DNA from: Edaphochlamys debaryana
Lineage: Eukaryota > Chlorophyta > Chlorophyceae > Chlamydomonadales
Reading direction: 5' to 3'
Assembly (NCBI GenBank): GCA_016858145.1
Contig: JAEHOE010000006.1
Span: 1,054,001-1,118,000, forward strand
DNA: 64,000 bases
Shown here: one piece after another, positions 52,432-64,000 of the stretch
Position numbering within the stretch: the stretch's first letter is position 1
Layout of the letters: every line of letters begins with the position of its first letter
Position numbers and translations under genes: made by a program
Notes under the pieces: model-generated
What the model saw: only the letters and a program-made list of their open reading frames with translations
What the model was told of the DNA's origin: nothing
Databases searched by the model: none

Positions 52432-55400
52432 ATGGAAGCAATGACCCCTAGTGCCACGGAGCTTCCGGCAGAAACCGCCCAACCTCTGCAGGATGCTACC
52501 GTACTGCGACGCTCGGGCCGCTCCAGCCCACGCCCCGAGGCCCCGGCCCCTGGCTGGCTGCACCTCGGCCTGCTGTGGTTCCACCTCTCGGCCATGATAC
52601 TTAGCTGGCAGCGCTTCGCTTGCCCGGCCAACGACGCCCACGAGGCGCAGTTGCCCCCGGACTCCCAACTGCTGGCGGCCTTCGACTGCCACTCCAGCGC
52701 GCCCAGCCGGATCCTGTACATCCTCAGCCACGCGCCCCAGGCCCTGGCCGACCAGTGCCGCCTGTCGCTCGACAAGTGGGTGTCCTTCGCCTACGTGCTG
52801 GCCCTCGTGAGGATTACGCTGGCGCACGTGCTGCCCTCGTGCGCCTACACGCCCGTCGGCCGGCTGATCACGCACACGTGCCGGCTCACGGGTGCCGTGT
52901 ACGCCGTGGCCATGGGCTGCCCGCCGCCCTCCTGGCACGCGAGATGGTACTTCGGCAGCTTCGCGCCCTTCCTGGATCTAGTGCTGTTCTTCACGGACCC
53001 GGTGGGCGGCAGAGGGCGGGCGGGGGGGCAGCGGGGCGGGGCCTTTGGGATTGGGGAGGGATGGGATGCGGGCTGCAGCCCTGCAGCAGACGGCTGGGCC
53101 CAGCCAGAACGCCTGGCACTCAAAGCTAGAAGTGCAGACCGGTGCAGATGTCATTCTTGGAGGAACTTGACCAGTTCCGAACAGGGACGTAGGCCGGGGT
53201 CTGCGCTCCTTGACATCCGCCCGCCCGCGCGTGCCACGTGGCTCCCGCAGGACCCCGTGGGCTGGCTGGAGGCTGTGAACGGCGCCGTGCACCTGCTGTG
53301 CCTGGGCGTCATGTCCCACGTCTACTACCAGCGGGGCGACCAGCTGGGGGTGGGGCGCTTCTCCATGGTGGCACGCCAGGTGCGTGGGGCCGCGGCGGGC
53401 TGCCTGGGGAGTGGGTCCTGCGGATGCTGGGGCGAGACGGTACCCGTGACTTGTGGGAGCCCATCGTCAGCGTCATTGCTAACCTGGTATTGTGCCCCAT
53501 CGCAATGCCAGGCTCTGGTCACTGCCGTGTGCTTGGGCATGGCGCCGTGGGGCCGCCGCCGGCGACGGGGCGGCGTGGCGCTGACGGCACCGCTCCGGTG
53601 GGGCGTGCGACAGCGCAACGAGCGGGCATCCTCCTCCATGGCAGCGACCTCTGCGGGCCGTGCAGGCGAAGGGGAAGCTTCGGGTGAGCGCTCTCTAACG
53701 AGAACAACAGCCAATTGCGGGGCAGCGGAGGCTTGTGCTGCCTTTCTGCTTTCGGGCCGGTCAACAGTCATACGGAGCTTCTTTCAACCCTGCCTCCCGC
53801 CCTTGACCGGATGGCCCTGACGGTGTGTACATCCCCTTGGGTTGTCTGCCCTGCCCAGGGTCCGACTCTGCTGATGAGAAGAAACATTCTGACCGCCCAG
53901 ACGCATCCAACGATGTCGTTCAGGAGGCACGCCCCGGACCCAAGTGGCGGCAGTGGCTTGGCGCGCTGCGGTCCGCGCCCCCGCGTCTTCCTGCCCCAGA
54001 ACTCGACCAGGCATCGCCTTCCAGCTCTGGGCCTGAGGCGCTAGCCCGGAACCCAGCGCCTCAGGAGCAGCAGGCGAGTCGTCAGCCCGCTCAGCAGCGG
54101 AACACCACCCACAACTACCAGCTCCCCTACGTCCGCTTCTCCCGCCGGCGCATGCCGCCTGGCTCGCCGGAGTGGGAGGCACCGCTGCCGGCTGCGCAGC
54201 AACCCGCCACCTCCACTCCCTCCCGCCCTCTTCCCGAGGGTGTTGCGCCCGACGTACGCGCCCCGCGAGACGCACACCCTGCCACCGCCGCAACCGCGTC
54301 CGGCCCGCTGGCCGCTCTCGGGACCGATGCAGCCGCTCTCACGCTGACCCACATCACGGACCGCCTTCCGACGCGCGCCCTGCCCCGCTACCGCTCCTTC
54401 GTCCAGCGCCGAGTCTACTACACCAAGCTGCACGGCGTCGAGCCGAGCCAGCTGGCGCCCGGCTTCGAGGTCCGCCTGGCGCACCTGTTTGCCGCCGCCG
54501 GCAGCGGCGGCGGTGATGACACGTCCGACACCAGCGCCGGCACGGTGCAGGCCGGAAACCGCCGCCTTAATGCGCTCTACGTCAGGTGCGGCGTGGGGCA
54601 GGGCAGGGTGGAGGGACGTGTGGCGGGGCGGGACGTGGTGGGGTGGGGTGTTGGTGCGGGAGGTGGGGATTCGTGACCCCTGGTAAGGCTTCAAAAGCGG
54701 CTTTGTCCAGAGGAGTTCAGATGGGCGGTGCCAGCGGCGCTGTCGTTCATGAAAAGCCATACGAGTCTGCCATAACTTTGCCCATCTGCGTGTCGCGCCT
54801 CAGGTCGGGCTGCGTGGAGCTTGTCCTCGAAGAGGAGATCTGGGAAATGCCCCCGCGGCTGCTGTCCAGCGGCGACCTCAGCAACGCGGAGCTCGAGTGG
54901 GGCAGCTGGAAGGACGACAAGGAGGACGGCGCATCCTCGCTGGCCGGCAGCGCCATCACCCCGCGCGCCGCACTGGAGGGCGGCGGCTGGAACCTGTCCT
55001 CCGTCGCCCAGGGCATCACGACCATTGGCTTCGAGGGCTCCATCGAAGCTGCCGCAGCGTCAGGCGCCATGGTCCAAAGCGCGCCGCTGCTGTGGCCCGT
55101 CAGCGCTGTGCAGCTGGCCAACGAGAGCCTGGGGGCTAGCACCAGTGCTGGCAGCGGCGATGCGGGCGAAGGCGCCGGCGGCAGTGCTCCTCGGGCCGGC
55201 TCTGGGATAGAGATGGCCGCAATCATCCGCGCCCTGCAGCCCCGCAGCGCGCCACGCAGCGGCGAATACAGCAGCCGCAGCCGTGGTAGCCTGTTCGAGA
55301 CGGAGGCTACAACGGAGGCTGAGCCCGAGCAGGGCACCGGCAAGGGGTCGGAAGGCATCACCAACTTGTCCCGCGCTCCGAGCACCACCCCAAGGGAGCT

Positions 55401-58152
55401 GGGCGGGTGAGTACTCATGGCCGAAGCAATGCGGGCGCCTTTACTTCTATGCTGAGGCTTCCAGCCTATCCTATGAGGCCTAAAGTCCTGACTAGGAGCC
55501 TTGCCCCTCGTCCTTGCAGCTCTGCCCTAGATGGGCAGCTAGTCATGGCCAACACGCCAGCTGCTCCAGCCATTACCATGCAGCCGGTGGCCCCTGAGCC
55601 GGCATCGACTGCCCGACCCGCCGCCGCCGCTCCTGCCGCCGCCGTCGCGGACTTGCCCCCTGACGTCCTGATCACCGCTCTCTCTCCCCGGGTGCTGCTC
55701 CTGCCGTCGGGCTGCGACCCCCTGGGCCCCACCGTCGTGCTCCCCGCCATCCCACCCACCGCTGGCACCGGCGCTGTGCCGGCAGCCGACATGTGCCTCT
55801 GCGCCATCGTCTGCGCACCTTCCGCGGCCACGGCAGCGGCCCTGCCTTCGCGGCTGCAGGTGAGCGGGACCGGGGCCAGGCGGGATTGGGGACACGCCCT
55901 GTGGGGACACGCCCAACGCTGTAACAGTTCCCCTCCTACTCACAGCGAGCTCTCCACACACAGCATTATCGCGACACTCTACGCCTCACTCTGCGCCTTT
56001 TGCCTGCTGCCTTCTTGCCTGCCGGCTGCAGGTGCTCGTACGAGGCTCGACCGGCTACCTAGCCGTGCAGCCCCGCTGGCGCCAGCTGCGCTACCCCGCA
56101 ACCCGCGGCCGGGCCGGGCCTTCCACCACCGCCTCCTCAGCACAGCGCCTCGCGCAGAGCGAGCCCCTGGATAGCGAGGACGAGGCGGAGCTGTTGCTGC
56201 AGGAGGCGCGGGCGGCGCAGGCCCGGTGGGGTGCTGGCGCCGGCGCCGGCGTCGCGTCGCAGCGGGGGCGCAGCTTCCAGTTGGAGCTGGAGGGCGGCAC
56301 GGACGTGGGCGCGGCGGCCGAGGCTGACGTGGACATGACGGTGTACCTGCTGCTCGAGCTGCAGCTGCTGGAGAGCCCGCCCGGGCCTGGGGTGCTGCTG
56401 GTGGGTGGGCTTGGGCTTCTGCAGGCCTCGGGCTGTGGTCCCCGCGTCGGTTGCCTGCCTTGCGTCCGGCCCCACTGCCGGTTGGTCAGCGTGCGTGCAT
56501 CCTCAGCCAACCCACATGGAACCGTCGTCGACCCACATCGCTCCTCGACCGCAACCCTATCCCCGACCCACGTCCCCTTCCCGCGCAGGTGGACTTCCGG
56601 TGGATGGGGCGGCCCTGCCGCGCGGTGCCGGTGGTGCTGACGGCCGATCCCGGTGTGGCGGCCGAGATTGGCGCTGCAGCAACCGCGTGGCCGCGACCCG
56701 CCACGGAGCTGGAGGAGCTCCTCCTGGACTTGGGCACATGGGAGTGCCACGCAGCCGCCGTGGCCGCGGCGGTGGCGCGCGGGCCGCGGGCCGCGGCTGG
56801 CCTCATGCCGCTCCCCGGGCAGCTGCTGTGCGAGCTGAGCCGCCACCTGCTGGCGTATGCAGAGATGTGCGGCTGGGGCCATACGGCCGCACGCATCCGC
56901 CGCTTCCTGGGCAGATTTGGAGCCGTGATCTCCATGGCCCCGGCCCCGGCTGCTGGCGAGCAAGGTCGGGGCGGCGGCGCACTCCAGCCCGAACAGGCCG
57001 CTGGTGACGGCCCAGCACCGTCGAAAAAGGAGGAGGCTAAGGGCGTTACGGCGACTACAGAAGCGGCCAGCGCGGTCACGGCTGCCCCGGGCGGTGGCGA
57101 GCATGAAGCGCCAGCGCCTCCGGCGACGTGCGCCCGCCGCGAGTGGGTCGCGGCACTGGCGCTGGCCGCGGGGCTGCGGCGCCTGCCGGCGGCCGAGGAG
57201 GCAGCGTTCGAGGCCTGGTCTGAGCCTTGGGTCTTCGCGCAGTGCCGCCTCCTGTGAGTTTGGGCGAATGACACCCCCCCGGCTGTCCCCACAAGGACTA
57301 GGACGGCCTTGCGGCTTGCACAATCGCATTCTGCCTCTCCTTAACCCCGTGTCCCTGTACCTTCACCCCACCGCCACTGCAGCTCGTACCTGGACGTGGC
57401 CAGCTTGGCGGTCCTGCTGGCCCGCTCCCGCTCCGACCCCTGGACGCCCTCCACGCTCCTCTCCCTGCTGGCCTGCACCGGCGGCGCCCTGACCCTGGCC
57501 GCCGGCCTGGTCCTGCCGCACGCCGCCGGGGTGCGCCTGGTGCTGGGCTACCGCCTGCCGCGCATCGCCTTCTACGCCGCCACGAAGGCCGTGGTGGTGG
57601 CGGCGGGCGCCAAGGAGCTGCTGCCGCCCGGCGTGCTGTCGTACGCGGCGGGGCCCGTGCAGCTGGTGATGGAGGGCATCGTCACTCCGGGCGGCTCCAT
57701 GGTGAGCTGGCAAGGGGTCTTGTTCTGTTGCCCTTGTAAGGAAGCGGCGTTTCGGGGAGTGTGTGCCGGTGCTGGCAAGCCCAACTGCCACTCATGCCAA
57801 TCTCTTGCCCGCCTGCGCCGCGCAGCTGCCCGTGCGCCGCGCCGCGGCGGCCTTCCTCGTCCTATCGTGCGCTCACACCTGCATGCTCCTGGTGTGCGGG
57901 CTGGGCGCGGCGGCGGCGGTGCAGATGGGCCTCCGCACACTGCTGCTGGCTGTGGCTGTGTCCCTGGCGTCCCAGACCTGCCTGCGCTGGCGATACGCGC
58001 AGGCGTGCGCGGCCGGGCGCACGTCAGCTCCGGCACTCGCTGGCAAGCAAGGCGCGGCGGCGCAGGACGGGGGCGGCGCGGCGTCCAGCGGCGGCGACGG
58101 GAAGCAGGAGGGGCTGCGGCTGCGCCGCCGTCCGGCTGAGCGGGAGGGCTAG
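52432..58152 (+). CDS. large polytopic membrane protein, function unknown
   Basis: Predicted 1,406 residues in ten exons: 52432-53001, 53251-53379, 53512-53683, 53859-54585, 54804-55406, 55520-55859, 56032-56400, 56589-57253, 57383-57701, 57826-58152; all phases agree. I do not recognise the family. Likely membrane spans lie at about 41-59 (GWLHLGLLWFHLSAMILSW), 116-134, 145-163, 172-188 and 196-215. Another hydrophobic group is near the C-terminus, about 1215-1240 and 1303-1350 (FLVLSCAHTCMLLVCGLG). Between them is a roughly 900-residue mostly soluble region with conserved-looking patches (RYRSFVQRRVYYTKLHGVEP, CVELVLEEEIWEMPPRLLSS, DFRWMGRPCRAVPVV). The tail is charged (RLRRRPAEREG). Its first exons were duplicated in inverted orientation at 45188-46519. 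It could be a transporter-like or scaffold protein, but nothing in the sequence decides this. Confidence 0.8.
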
Positions 58153-59405
58153 CGCGCGGGCACAGCCTGGCATGCGGGCCCGGTTAGGAAGCGCTTTCTG
58201 CCTGGAGTGGCGCCCCTTTAGTCTTGGGAAACGTCGGGGGACACATCAGCTGCATGGACGCTTGATGATACGAAGCGGAAATGTTGGTACTGTCAGTGGG
58301 TCACGTGGGCCAAGAGCGTGGGGGTTGCCCAGGCACTGGCGGAAAGTCATGGGTCGGTTCGGGCCGTCAGCGATGGGTTGGGCAGACTAGGAGAGGCAGC
58401 GCATGCGGCCACTGAGCACCTATGGAAGCAGCAATGGCGGACCATACGGTGGGAGTCTAAGTTGAGGCAGGCTTCAGTTGTGTCGCCCGAGGGCGGTGGC
58501 ACGTTATGAGAAACGCAAGGAGCCGAAACATGCGGAGATGCGGTGCATAAGTTGCGCGCAAGGGGGGCCTGCTCGTTGGCATGGAGGATTCGGGGCCTAT
58601 TTGGCTCGGCTCTTGGCTCGGCGTGCGTCTGCGGTTAAGTGTCGGTCGTGTGCGTGCATGGGGGGTTTTGAGTCCCCAGCACAGCTCAAACAGGGTTGTA
58701 CTCTCTACGGTATCCATGGGGGCGCCAAGTTCGCATGCTGTCCCGGCTCTGGGTGAAATTTTGACCTCTTCAACCTTTCTGGTTCGGGGGGATCCGAGTT
58801 GCTGATGCAGCGAAGCCACTAACTGATTTGATACTTCCGGTATGCGAGTCGCACCGACGCCGAGTTCCCGTCCTGCGCCGCTGGGGTGAGCGGCAGTACA
58901 TAGTGGTGCGGAATGGGCGCAGTTTGAGTGGAGCAGGGGCGCATGATCTCCAGGAATCGAGGTTGTCCTCCAACGGTGAGGACCGCAGAGGTACCAACTA
59001 TCCAGGCTCGGTGTTGGCGCAGATTGTGTGATGGCATGAGGCGGCGCAGTTGGGTTGTTGACGTTTAGTCGTGCACACCATGGCGCCCTCCGGTTGCTGC
59101 TTCCGTTTGTCTCGTCTTCCGCTAGAGTCAGTCATGTCTGCATGCCAAGTACCCAAGCCATATGCCTGTTCATGTCGAGCTGTTGGCATATACGTTCATT
59201 CAGGAGTTGTGTGGAATGCGACTGGCGATGGCGGTTGACGGGGCCTGGGTGTTTGTGTGTTTGGCTGGCTCCCCAGTTGCCAATGCCCTCCCCTTACAAG
59301 CTTGGTTGTTGCAGTCGTAAGGGGCAGCTTTGTTGTCTAACATCAAGTTCCTGACCGTCAAATAAACTTCTCAACGTTAGGGCTGTTTAAACAAGGGCTG
59401 CTCAT

Positions 59406-59464
59406 GACAGAGACAAGGGCTGAGCCCCAAACTCTGCGAGGCTGTGCAGCACTTGGGCCGCGCA
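59406..59464 (+). repeat. short dispersed repeat, copy 2
   Basis: About 59 bp starting gacagagacaagggctgag resemble 9011-9066 in the same orientation. Both sit in gene-free DNA. Confidence 0.5.
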
Positions 59465-60700
59465 CCTTACCAATAAGGGATCCGATGTAGAGGCTGTTTG
59501 CAAAGTGGATGCCTTGGCGACAATGCGTTTGGTCTCCTAAGGATAAGTAAGGGATCCGATCAAGTTGAGCTTGAGCAGATGCTGAAGACGGGAGGGACTG
59601 GGGGGAACAAGGCAAAGTCGCGGCACAAACTGGTCTCATCCAAGTAATGTCTGTTGTTGGCGCCAGATCTGGTTAGTGTTGTTGCCTGACTGTGTGCTGC
59701 GGTTTTGCTTGCCCGTAGCTGTATGGTGAGGGGCTCGACCCTTACACCGGCTTCTGTGCATGTCAACGGGCGTCGGAGCCATGCGCATGGGGGTGTTAAC
59801 GCGTATGGGCCCTCGTACCCCGCGCGTGTCATGGCTAGTGGTTCAAGCGCGACTCGTACCTGTGGTGGTCAAGGCGATGTCCAGCTATATGGGCCTGGCC
59901 CCCCTGCCGATGATGCCACGCAGCAGTACAACCAGGATGCCAGCAGTGGAACGTGGTAATGGTGGCGGTGAGGTCAAGGCTTGTTTACGCAAGGTATATG
60001 ATGGGCGCACGCTTGCGCACAGCCCCCTCGTCATGGCCGCGAGTTTGGTGCACCTTTGCAGCGGCGGGCTCATAGCAGCAACCGAGCAGGAAGGCCTTGC
60101 CACAAGGCCGCTTCTTCTGGAGGAGACACCAGCGGCAGAGACCAGTGCCGCCATCCAAGGACCATGGGCTGGTGTGCGCGCGGGCGGCAGGCCTGACGGG
60201 GCAAGGGCAGGGAAGGCGGGAATACTTGTGGCCTGGTGACCGTAAGGTTTGACTGCGGCGACCTCCGAAGGGTCCTTAGGCTGCTTTGGAGCCTGTTGGA
60301 GCTGGCATAAGAGCGCTTGGCGGTAGAACAGGGTAGCCAAGTTGCTGGACTGGCTACTCAGGACTCAGGTCCGCCCCTCCCAGGAACGCAAACTTCAAGT
60401 GTTCCAGACCGCTTCCGATCTCCCTCACTGGCACACTGCTGCCCCCGTCCTTGTCCTTGGGCGGTTGAGGTCGAACAACGTGGCAAGGAGCCACAGCAGG
60501 AGGAGCCACACCGTGGAGGCGAATGAAGCAGCCATGCGCCAGGCGGGCATGCCGACGCCAAGAGCTGCGTAGGTCCTCGAAGGGGTTGAAAATCTGCCAC
60601 TATGCCGCCTCCAGTGCACCAGCTGCGTGTGCGTTGGGGCACAAGGTTAGGACAGGGGCGGCGAGCCGGGAGCAACGAGCGGCTTCCCAGTTCCCATGTC

Positions 60701-60717
60701 GGGGGGGGGGGGGGGGG
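60701..60717 (+). repeat. poly-G run of 17
   Basis: An uninterrupted run of 17 G followed by tacc. Such runs are prone to length error in sequencing and replication. Confidence 0.95.
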
Positions 60718-61201
60718 TACCTCGCGGAACCTCGTGGGGGCGCCGTCCGTCCTCGGGCTTCGCCCGGGGCTTCGCAGTGCCCCTTTTCGAGACACTTCCG
60801 AAGTGCAAAGTAACTTGCAGCTGTATAACGCATAAGCACCGCGTTGACGTGTACTCACTTGTACTACGCAGCAGTACACAAACCGTTTCCGCCCTCACTC
60901 GAGACCGCTCATCCTTATGAACTCATGATACAAAAGGATGAACTAGCTGGAAGCCTGGAACAACTACTTAAACCCGCATTACCGCTTGCGACGCTGGTAC
61001 CGTGAACGTCGCATGCGCCTCGCCTTCCGCGGTCACGGCCATGTCTGGCGGTCAGGGCCATATGCCGGCCTCGACGTAAATATCCATGTTGGAGGCGCCC
61101 GTGGTTGCTCTGCAACTCGGCACTCCGGAGCCTAGGGTGACCGGGTGACGCTCCGCACTGTTACCAGCCCAGCGTGGTTGCTGGTTGCTGGAGTGTCAAC
61201 A

Positions 61202-63804
61202 ATGGGAGGATGCAAGAGCAAGAGTTTGGGAGCAGGAAGCATTGCTCCGCCCCCGCCCCCGACCGACTCGGCGTATACACTGCCCGAGTACCGCGACGGC
61301 CGACGGGGAAGCGCTCGTATGGCCTGGGACGTTGCCCGGGGAGGCCCGCCTGACGTTGACAAACAGGGCGGCAGGAGGAACTCACAGGACAGTTCGCCAC
61401 ATGACGACCGCGAGACCGGGCGTTCCTCAGACCCTCTGGGCGTCAAACAAGGCAACGTCCGGTATGTATGCTAGCTGACGGTAGGGTAACGCCGGACTGA
61501 AAAGGGTCGCCCTGTCTGCCTAAGCGACCGGCGCGAACGCACCCCTCGCTCTTCCCAACCCCTGTGCCCCGCCTCGACCTTTTCCCACGGCCGCCCTTCC
61601 CCAGCGAGCCGCTGCTCTCCATCCTGCGCCACGCGCTCTTCCCGGGCGCGACGGTCGACTTCGAGGAGAGCGAACGCGTGCGCGCATTCGACTCTGGCGC
61701 AGGCGCGTCCGCGCCCACGCCGCCGGGCCGGCTCGCCACCGTCAGCAGCGGCGTGGAGGCCCCCACCAGCCCTGTGCCCACGGAGACCGCCCGCCAGCGC
61801 CCGCGAGTCAGCATCGGCGCCAGCACAGACGGCAGCAGCCCGGGCGCGAGCGGCAGCGGCGCCGCCACCGGGCCCAGCGCGGCCGTTACAGTAGTACGGC
61901 GTGGTTCGGCCACGGGGGGGCCGGGCCCAGCGGCGCCCCAGTCCAGCCTCTCCGCCGCCTGGACCCGAGCCACGGGGGCCAGCGCCAGTGGCATGCAGCA
62001 GCCGGCCCTGCGGGTGGCGCCCTCGGTGTACGGCGCGCCGCCGGACGCCAGCCGGCGCAGCAGCGCTGCCGCAGGGGGCCTGGGCCCGGGCCCGCTCGTT
62101 ATGGAGCAGTCCGAGTACGCCGCCGACGAGGCACCTTGCGTGCAGTGGGTGATACGGCCCAGCCCGCCAATTGAGTCGGCTTACCAGCTGGGCGAGGTGC
62201 TGGGGCGCGGGTCGTTTGGTGAGTACCGGTAGGGAGCACGGGATCGAGGGCAAGGGGCCCGTGCCCCGGTGGTGACGGGCTCTGGCGAGAGCGCAGCTTT
62301 GTTTGCATGCCGCATCGCCCCAGCCGACCCGACCCATCTTTCCTCACGTGCCCCTTACCCCTTGCCCTTCCCCATCCGCCCGCTGGCCGCCTCTCGCAAC
62401 AGGCACAGTGAGTAGTCCACTGGGGGCTTGGCCTTGCTCAGCCGTGGAGAACGGGGTCCTCACGGGGCCTCCTTACTGGTATCGAACCGCGAGCATGCCC
62501 ACCACCACCCGCGCCGCACCCCCTACGACCGCCCGCCTGCCCGCCCCGATCCCCTGCATTTCCCTCAGGTCCGCATCGCCACGCAGCTTGCATCCGGCGC
62601 CCGAGTGGCGGTCAAGACCATTACAAAGTCAGTGACCGAGCCGGGGGCCAAGTAGATACCAGCGTTGTGCTTCATGCAATGGGAGCCTGACCGCCGCCTC
62701 TGACCAACGCCTCAGAGGCTTTGTCGGTGTAGGGCCTCAGCCGCACTGCCCGACTGCCCGACTGCCCGCACAGGTCCCTGCTGCGCCCCGCGGACATCGC
62801 CGCGCTGCGGCGCGAGGTGGAGATTCTGCATCACCTGTCCGGCCACCCGCACGTCAGCCAGCTGCTGGGCGTGTTCGAGGAGCCCTCGCAGCTGCACCTC
62901 TGCCTCGAGCTCTACCAGGCGAGCGGCGGGCGCTGGAAGGGCGGGCGTGTGAGACCAGAGCAACACAATTCCTCCGTGTGCATGCCCGCGGGCGGCCCTC
63001 CCAACTCTTGAGACCGTGCTGGGGACAGCAACGGGCTCGTTCCCTGCTCCCTGACCGCTGCTGATTCGCCCGCTCGCTCTCCCCATCTGGCCCCAGGGCG
63101 GCGACCTGTTCGATGAAATCATCGCCATTGGCCGCCACTCGGAGAGGGCGTCGGCGGACGTGATGCGCACCGTGCTGGCGGCCATTGCCTACTGCCACGA
63201 GATGGGCGTGGCACACAGGGTAGGGGCCGCTGGAGGAGCAGGGGACAGGGTTGCCCAGGGTCAAAGTAGGAGCGGGTGCCGCAGATGGCGCGGGCGACGC
63301 TGGCCGCACAATCCGCCGGCCCCCGCCCCCCCTGCAGGACATCAAGCCCGAGAACTTTATGCTCACGGCCACGGGCGCGGCCGCGGATGACCCCGACGCG
63401 GACGGCCGCATGTCGGGCTACAGCGAGCGCACATCGCAGAACTCGAGCCGCGGGGCCGTGGGCGCCCGACTCAAGCTGATCGACTTTGGCCTGTCGATCT
63501 TCTGCAACGGTGGGTCCAGGGAAGGGGTTTGTTAGGGATGAGTTAAGGGAAGGGGGTTCAGCGGTGGGGACAGGGGCTTTGAGCTGTACCCCCGGGTGGG
63601 TGACACTGGGACCGCAGCCTCCGTGCGAAGCGAGTGTGCCAATGTGGGCCTTGCGCTGTGGTGGTGGTGTGTGGTGGTGCAGACGACACGCCCATGACGG
63701 ACACTGTGGGGACGTCCTACTACGTGGCGCCCGAGGTGCTGAGCGGCGCCTACACGAGGGCCATCGATGTGTGGTCGGCCGGCATCATCCTGCACATCAT
63801 GCTG
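61202..63804 (+). CDS. CDPK-like serine/threonine protein kinase, 3' end beyond the window
   Basis: First 500 residues of a lipid-anchored kinase. Exons: 61202-61461, 61605-62218, 62403-62407, 62569-62627, 62774-62918, 63097-63219, 63338-63509, 63683-63804. The start MGGCKSKS is a myristoyl/palmitoyl motif usual in calcium-dependent kinases. About 280 variable residues precede the kinase core: GRGSFGTV (286-293), Lys309 (VAVK), Glu327 (REVEIL), [20 protein letters not shown] with Asp403, DFG Asp451 and [11 protein letters not shown] (APE at 475-477). A roughly 30-residue insert ([15 protein letters not shown] onward) sits between the catalytic loop and DFG. The glycine loop is completed by a 5-nt exon, and the intron after exon 5 has a GC donor. 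EF hands would lie past the window, so CDPK is likely but a CDPK-related or CaMK kinase is possible. Confidence 0.85.
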
Positions 63805-64000
63805 GTGGGGCCTCAGGAGTTGATGGGGGCTTGTGGGGTTGGGTGGAGGGCGCGGAGCCAGGCGGGAGGATGGGTGGGGCAGCGCATGGGCCGGGGAGCT
63901 GTAGCACATGGGAGGCTCGGGGCTGCAAGGGGTCGCGGCTCATGGGGGAGGGCAGCCTGTTAGTGATAGAGAAGGAAGGCGACTAACGGTGATGCGTTTG
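63805..64000 (+). other. intron of the CDPK-like gene, continuing past the window
   Basis: Begins with a GTGGGG donor directly after IIL-HIML. No acceptor followed by kinase-like sequence appears before the window ends. Confidence 0.55.

Larger units (their letters stand above)
58153..61201. other. gene-poor region before the CDPK-like gene
   Basis: About 3 kb without a convincing gene. It holds copy 2 of a dispersed repeat, a run of 17 G and weak coding-like patches: a minus-strand hydrophobic stretch near 60450-60550 (STVWLLLLWLLATLFDLNR) and a plus-strand open stretch near 60950-61130 (NNYLNPHYRLRRWYRERR). These do not join into a gene model, so they may be decayed exons. No TGTAA signal for the upstream gene was found close to its stop. 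Confidence 0.4.

Noticed and set aside
59760..60239. 159-residue plus-strand ORF before the CDPK-like gene
   Set aside because: No domain and no splice support; the overlapping minus-strand ORF is equally long, so neither can be preferred.

Overview
This is nuclear DNA from a eukaryote, almost certainly a chlorophyte green alga of the Chlamydomonas/Volvox type. The genes are very GC-rich, split by many short GT-AG introns with donors such as GTGAGC and GTGCGT. They encode long Ala/Gly/Ser/Pro-rich or Gln-rich insertions, and some carry the algal poly(A) signal TGTAA. The protein families also fit: a plant-type acyl-CoA-binding kelch protein, PAS/class III cyclases, a DYRK kinase, AP-4 mu and a CDPK-like kinase. 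All gene models were spliced by hand from ORFs, splice sites and reading phase. Coordinates are CDS spans and the exons are given in the evidence.

Layout. 461-5238 (-): acyl-CoA-binding kelch protein, 15 exons. 5629-7030 (+): small DUF493 protein, divergent from it. 7031-9978: no gene seen. 9979-17772 (-), 18609-26571 (+) and 28127-36071 (+): three paralogous class III nucleotide cyclases, called A, B and C here. A and B are head to head and C is a tandem copy of B. 36072-39102: non-coding, with a minisatellite. 39103-44444 (-): class II DYRK kinase. 45188-46519 (-): truncated inverted copy of a membrane-protein gene. 46927-48958 (+): AP-4 mu subunit. 49901-51553 (-): small polytopic membrane protein. 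52432-58152 (+): 1,406-residue polytopic membrane protein, the parent of the truncated copy. 58153-61201: no convincing gene. 61202-63804 (+): CDPK-like kinase that runs off the window.

The most notable part is the roughly 26-kb cyclase cluster. All three proteins begin with a Met-Gly start, and B and C carry a strong Met-Gly-x-Cys-Cys lipidation motif. Each has a PAS domain split by about 1,000 low-complexity residues and a C-terminal cyclase domain with guanylate-type (Glu/Cys) base-recognition residues. The copies are mosaics. Blocks that include introns are nearly identical between A and B, while the middle exons have diverged. One intron of B is A-like in its first half and C-like in its second half. 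Copy C alone carries a 325-nt CCCT-repeat expansion, a 275-bp MITE-like insertion whose empty site is visible in A, a lost splice acceptor and an out-of-frame tail. It looks like a copy in decay, or one with local sequence errors.
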